Shown piece after piece: positions 60,481 to 64,000 of a stretch of DNA of 64,000 nt (position 1 is its first letter; the number at the start of each line of letters is the position of its first letter). A model generated the notes under the pieces. It was given only the letters and a program-made list of their open reading frames with translations. It searched no databases and was not told the DNA's origin. The position numbers were made by a program, and so were the translations under genes. Source of the DNA: Antedon mediterranea (Eukaryota; Echinodermata; Crinoidea; Comatulida; Antedonidae); contig NC_092678.1 of assembly GCF_964355755.1 (NCBI RefSeq), positions 25,090,365 to 25,154,364 of the forward strand, written 5' to 3'.

Positions 60481-62184
60481 ACAAACAAATGTTAACATCA
60501 GCTTCTACACCTATTCACGTGACTAGGTTGTTCCCTGTAATTATATAATAATATATAGTTAAACCTAACCAGTGGTACCAGCATGATTTACGAAAGAAAG
60601 AAACAATTGGCACCAATTGGGACTGGGCCTTGCCGCCAAGCAGTGGTGGGACGTCCGTGGGCTGAAGAAAGAAACGTAACGCACAGGACGTCATGTGTTA
60701 CTTATTATTTATCAAAGAATGAACTGTATCATAATAGGCAATGTTTTCCGTTTGCTTGGCTTTGTTAACCCAATGAAATAAAATATTCGAGTTTAAAATA
60801 AAATAATTGTTAGGTGTTTCCCCCTAACCTATCACAACAGTAGGATTACTAACAATTACAAAAACATCCCAAAATAAATAGTCACCTTAGGCCTATGGGC
60901 TATGAAACTAACTTTTGAACAATGCTCATGAAAATTGCGTAAGCACATGCTTACTACCAGACCGTCTAATCTAAAAACAAATATGATTAATGAATATTAC
61001 TTTACCATGGTTTGCCAGCAAAGATATCACTACAATTCTAACGTTTCCAACAAAAATCACACTCAGGTCAGTGTAATGTCGATTGGTGTAGGCTGTTGTC
61101 ACCAGCTCAGTTTTTATAAGGAATTATGGTACAAATTAAACGTAATGCACGCACGAACATGCCGGATGCCGAACAGGATGTGCAACCGAATGTCACCATT
61201 GTTTCTATCGTGACACTTTAGTGAGGTTCAAAGTCCTACACTTAAGTACAGTACTATAGTATAATAGCCCCAGTATTTCGTAACACTACTTTTTGACTCA
61301 GGTTTGCGCGGTAAACCATGTGTTTCTACCATTGTCTTTAGAGCTAACTGCCCCTACTCATGGATTTAACTTTTAGATATTCATAATTTGGCGACAAAAT
61401 ATAATTTATTTTTGCCAGGTATATAATAGTAGGCCTACTTGCTTTGTATGTATGTTTTGTAATAAACAATAATAATACAATTTTCAAGGTATCATTCTGA
61501 ATGTTAGCAACATATTGCTAGCTACTCTATTGCTACTGCAAAATTGGGGTTGTAAACATTTAGCTTAATATCACTTTGTTGTGTTTGTGTTTTTTTCTTT
61601 TTCTGTACGTCTCAAAATGTCTTTTTTTGTTAATGTAATGCATCCGTATTATATGTTTTATGTTTATGCTTAGGACTACAAAGACAAGCCACTTTGGCTT
61701 CTGTGTATCTTAACCCATAAACTTTGTAAAATATTGAATATTGAATAAATCAACACTTTCATTCATTTTATGTAAAAATATTATATGGGCCTATTGCGAT
61801 AATTGTTTTCGTATTTAAACAGTAAATATGTGGAAAAAGTTGATTCTAATAATTTAGAAAATTAAAAGTTGTAATGTTTATAAAGTATATACTTTATATT
61901 TAAAAAACGTCAAAAATTTTAAAGGAAAGTGTCTTTAATGTTTTATTGATATCATTATATGAAAACATTTTTATAATTGAACTAGCGATCTCAATTTTGA
62001 AAGGCTAGACAGTTGGTCTTTGCAGTAAGACTATGTAAAAAAATATTAAGCTAATTGAAATGGCGATTAAGAATTTAAATCAGGTAGCTACAGTAGCCTA
62101 GTATGAATATTTTATTCTATTAAACAAAATGTAATTTATGAAGACCAAAAAAAAAAAAATTCCATTTATAAACCCAAAAAAAAT

Positions 62185-62259
62185 CTGTAGAGATTCGAAC
62201 CCGACCCGACAGCTGGATCTTATGAGTTCTCGAAACAGAGCATTACCCGTTACTCTACA
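62185..62259 (-). tRNA. tRNA-like sequence, probably SINE head or pseudogene
   Basis: On the minus strand TGTAGAG and CTCTACA pair perfectly as an acceptor-like stem. There is a CTCATAA loop (Met-type anticodon CAT) and GGGTTCGAATC. The T-stem is incomplete, so it is not a canonical tRNA. Confidence 0.4.
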
Positions 62260-62421
62260 AAGTATGTACTGTACAAGACTAGACTGAACAACTGACAATA
62301 GTCTATTTTTTACGTTCTTTATTATTACATCATTCTGATCGTTACGTCATAAATATGCATATTCATGAACGTCATTGTGAGGGATTAAAGAAACTCGTAT
62401 TAACATGTCTATAAACCAGAG

Positions 62422-62490
62422 GACCGGATAGCTCAGTCGGTAGAGCGTCGTGGAACACGATTATCGTGGGTTCAAACCCCATGCCGGTCT
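62422..62490 (+). tRNA. tRNA-like sequence with shortened anticodon arm
   Basis: GACCGG/CCGGTC acceptor, GCTCAGTCGGTAGAGC D-arm and GTGGGTTCAAACCCCAT T-arm. Only about 19 nt lie between the D and T arms, some four fewer than normal, and no U33 precedes the GAA triplet. Probably a pseudogene or SINE head. Confidence 0.45.
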
Positions 62491-63121
62491 CGGTAGAATA
62501 GAGTTAAAGCTATGCGAGCTCCTGTGTTTGGGGTTCACAGATTTAAACGTCCCCCTTTCCACCACGGCATTATAAGGCGATATCGCCCTCAATTTAAGAA
62601 CATCTGAGTTACATACATATTATATACTATAGGCCTAATAAAATATACAGTATAATGAAATATTATATCCGAATTTCCTCACTGAGGACAAATATAAATA
62701 CAAAATACAAAAATACAAATTATAATTGATGGATTCCATAATGTAGGCCTATTTTAAATGGAGTGTGGATCACATTGCCAACAAATAATTCTTTGATGGT
62801 GGTTCTTACAGAATGTATTGCTTTTCTTTATTAAAAATAATATAACAGACTCATTGAAATAAAAGTTGATTTAAAATACGTCGATTTTCGATTTCTCACA
62901 TAATTATTAATAATCAGTACCCATTGCGTCATTACACTGATGACCAATCATAACCGTTTATGCTATTATGAAAATCAAGAGACTGCTTCCGGGTTATTTA
63001 AAGTGTACCACCTGACAGCAGAGTTCATGAGAGGAGAATGTGTGGTCGCGAAAAAAAAATCAATTATTAGTTAGAGCTAGGCCTAGCTTTACGCTAAATT
63101 AACTTTTGTAATAGCATAAAA

Positions 63122-63915
63122 ATGGCACAAATAGGAAACAGCAATACACCAAATATGGGTAGTGATGCTAGAAGTATTGATATAACTGCTACGGAACAAG
63201 TAGAAACATTTACGGTAAGCATTGAATCTCCCTTTTTAGCTAGCTAGGCCTACTGTACTAGCTAGCCTATTTAGGCCTCCTAGTCAGCTAAATTAACTAC
63301 TAGGCCATAGGCCGAGAGGGACAGCCAGGCCACAGGAATATTCGGCCCAGTGGCAGGATATAGACAGCTTTACTACTATACTTACCAAACCTAGTAGGCC
63401 TACCCAATCTAAATATAGTTAAAACCGGATCCGTTAAACATGGGCTTCTATACTACTTATAGGATAGGCTTATTTTGTCAATAAATATTAATGCAGTTTT
63501 TACAAAAACAAGCTGTGTCTTATCCATAATATTAGGCCTATATATATACTGTATAGGATGGAAAATTTAAAGTGTCAATGTAATTACAATAATACAAATG
63601 TTAACATTTTGACAAAATGTTAATTATAATTTGATGTTGTTTATTTCACAGGTATATGTCATTCAAGTCACAATGGGAGAATGCTTTTGGACCGTCAAAC
63701 ACAGATACAGTGAATTTCACGAGCTGCACGAGAAATTAGTGTCGGATAAAAAAGTAGAAAAGTCTGCTCTGCCGCCAAAGAAACTCATCGGCAACACTTC
63801 TAAATCCTTCATTCAGAAGCGTAAACAAGAACTGGCAGTTTATCTGCAGAAGTTGATGGAGAGATACGATCCGTTGCCGTCACATCTTTCACGCTTCCTT
63901 GAGTTTGATATATAT
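63122..63915 (+). CDS. NISCH: Nischarin, N-terminal part with PX domain (runs off window)
   Basis: Exon 1 is 63122-63214 (31 codons, ATG in AAAATGGCAC). Exon 2 is 63652-63915 (88 codons), followed by a GTAAGT donor. The residues match the start of nischarin: VYVIQVTMGECFWTVKHRYS, EFHELHEKLVSDKK, LPPKKLIGNTSKSFIQKRKQ and a SRFLEFDIY end, which together form a PX phosphoinositide-binding domain. The vertebrate protein is an endosomal, integrin alpha5-binding scaffold with leucine-rich repeats that restrains PAK and Rac signalling. The rest of the gene lies beyond the right edge. Confidence 0.93.
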
Positions 63916-64000
63916 GTAAGTTGAACTTTAACCTTTAACCTTCTACACCAAGATTGTTGACAGCTTGAGACATTTGTTACTTGACGATCTCTATCCTAAC

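Larger units (their letters stand above)
60207..63121. other. Spacer between SLC16-like C and nischarin
   Basis: Divergent promoters of both genes lie here. Contents: a SINE body, AT-rich sequence and two tRNA-like sequences. The open frames 60583-60768 and 60935-61213 have no known domain. Confidence 0.5.

Overview
The window looks like AT-rich nuclear DNA of a deuterostome animal, most likely an echinoderm. Genes are intron-rich with short exons and vertebrate-like orthologues. Introns and spacers are full of hairpin-type miniature transposons, minisatellites and the palindrome TAGGCCTA. A crinoid such as a feather star is my best guess from recollection of repeat style; nothing in the sequence proves it. 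All exon models below come from reading frames, splice consensus and phase matching by eye; there is no transcript evidence.

Layout. 766-7301 (-): a secreted CUB plus antistasin-domain protein, with an extra antistasin cassette exon at 203-295. 10514-14613 (+): a synaptophysin-family four-TM protein. About 16040-22126 (-): a nearly full-length LINE (ORF1 with PHD, SGNH esterase and zinc knuckles; ORF2 with endonuclease and RT, one stop), followed by a foldback element and a tandem satellite. 24055-28372 (+): ABTB1. 29027-30686 (-): DCPS. 31054-36529 (+): ZMYND10, head to head with DCPS. 37359-40907, 47717-52528 and 57536-60206 (all -): three SLC16-like transporters with identical four-exon architecture. 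Between them lie a galactose 3-O-sulfotransferase (43887-46365, -) and a GT31 beta-1,3-glycosyltransferase-like single-exon gene (55081-56295, -). 63122 to the edge (+): the first two coding exons of nischarin, with its PX domain.

Mobile DNA. Two hairpin families dominate: family A (GCAACG/GACCAATCACAAGCG type) and family B (TCTGTCTACACTATCAAACT ends with an internal 21-bp unit). There is also a 735-bp MULE-like element with a 9-bp target duplication, tRNA-derived SINEs, and many minisatellites.

The most unusual observation is that two of the three SLC16 paralogues carry tandem arrays made from their own 5' splice junction. One has 26 CAG|GTAAGAC sites, the other at least five TTAG|GTAAGT sites. 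In both, use of any distal copy would meet an in-frame stop almost at once. This may be a repeat-based splicing switch or buffer, or simply neutral minisatellite growth at an exon edge.

Functional links: DCPS (mRNA cap scavenging) and ZMYND10 (axonemal dynein assembly) share a promoter of about 370 bp holding a near-consensus RFX X-box. The 37-60 kb interval groups membrane transporters and Golgi glycan enzymes, all on one strand.
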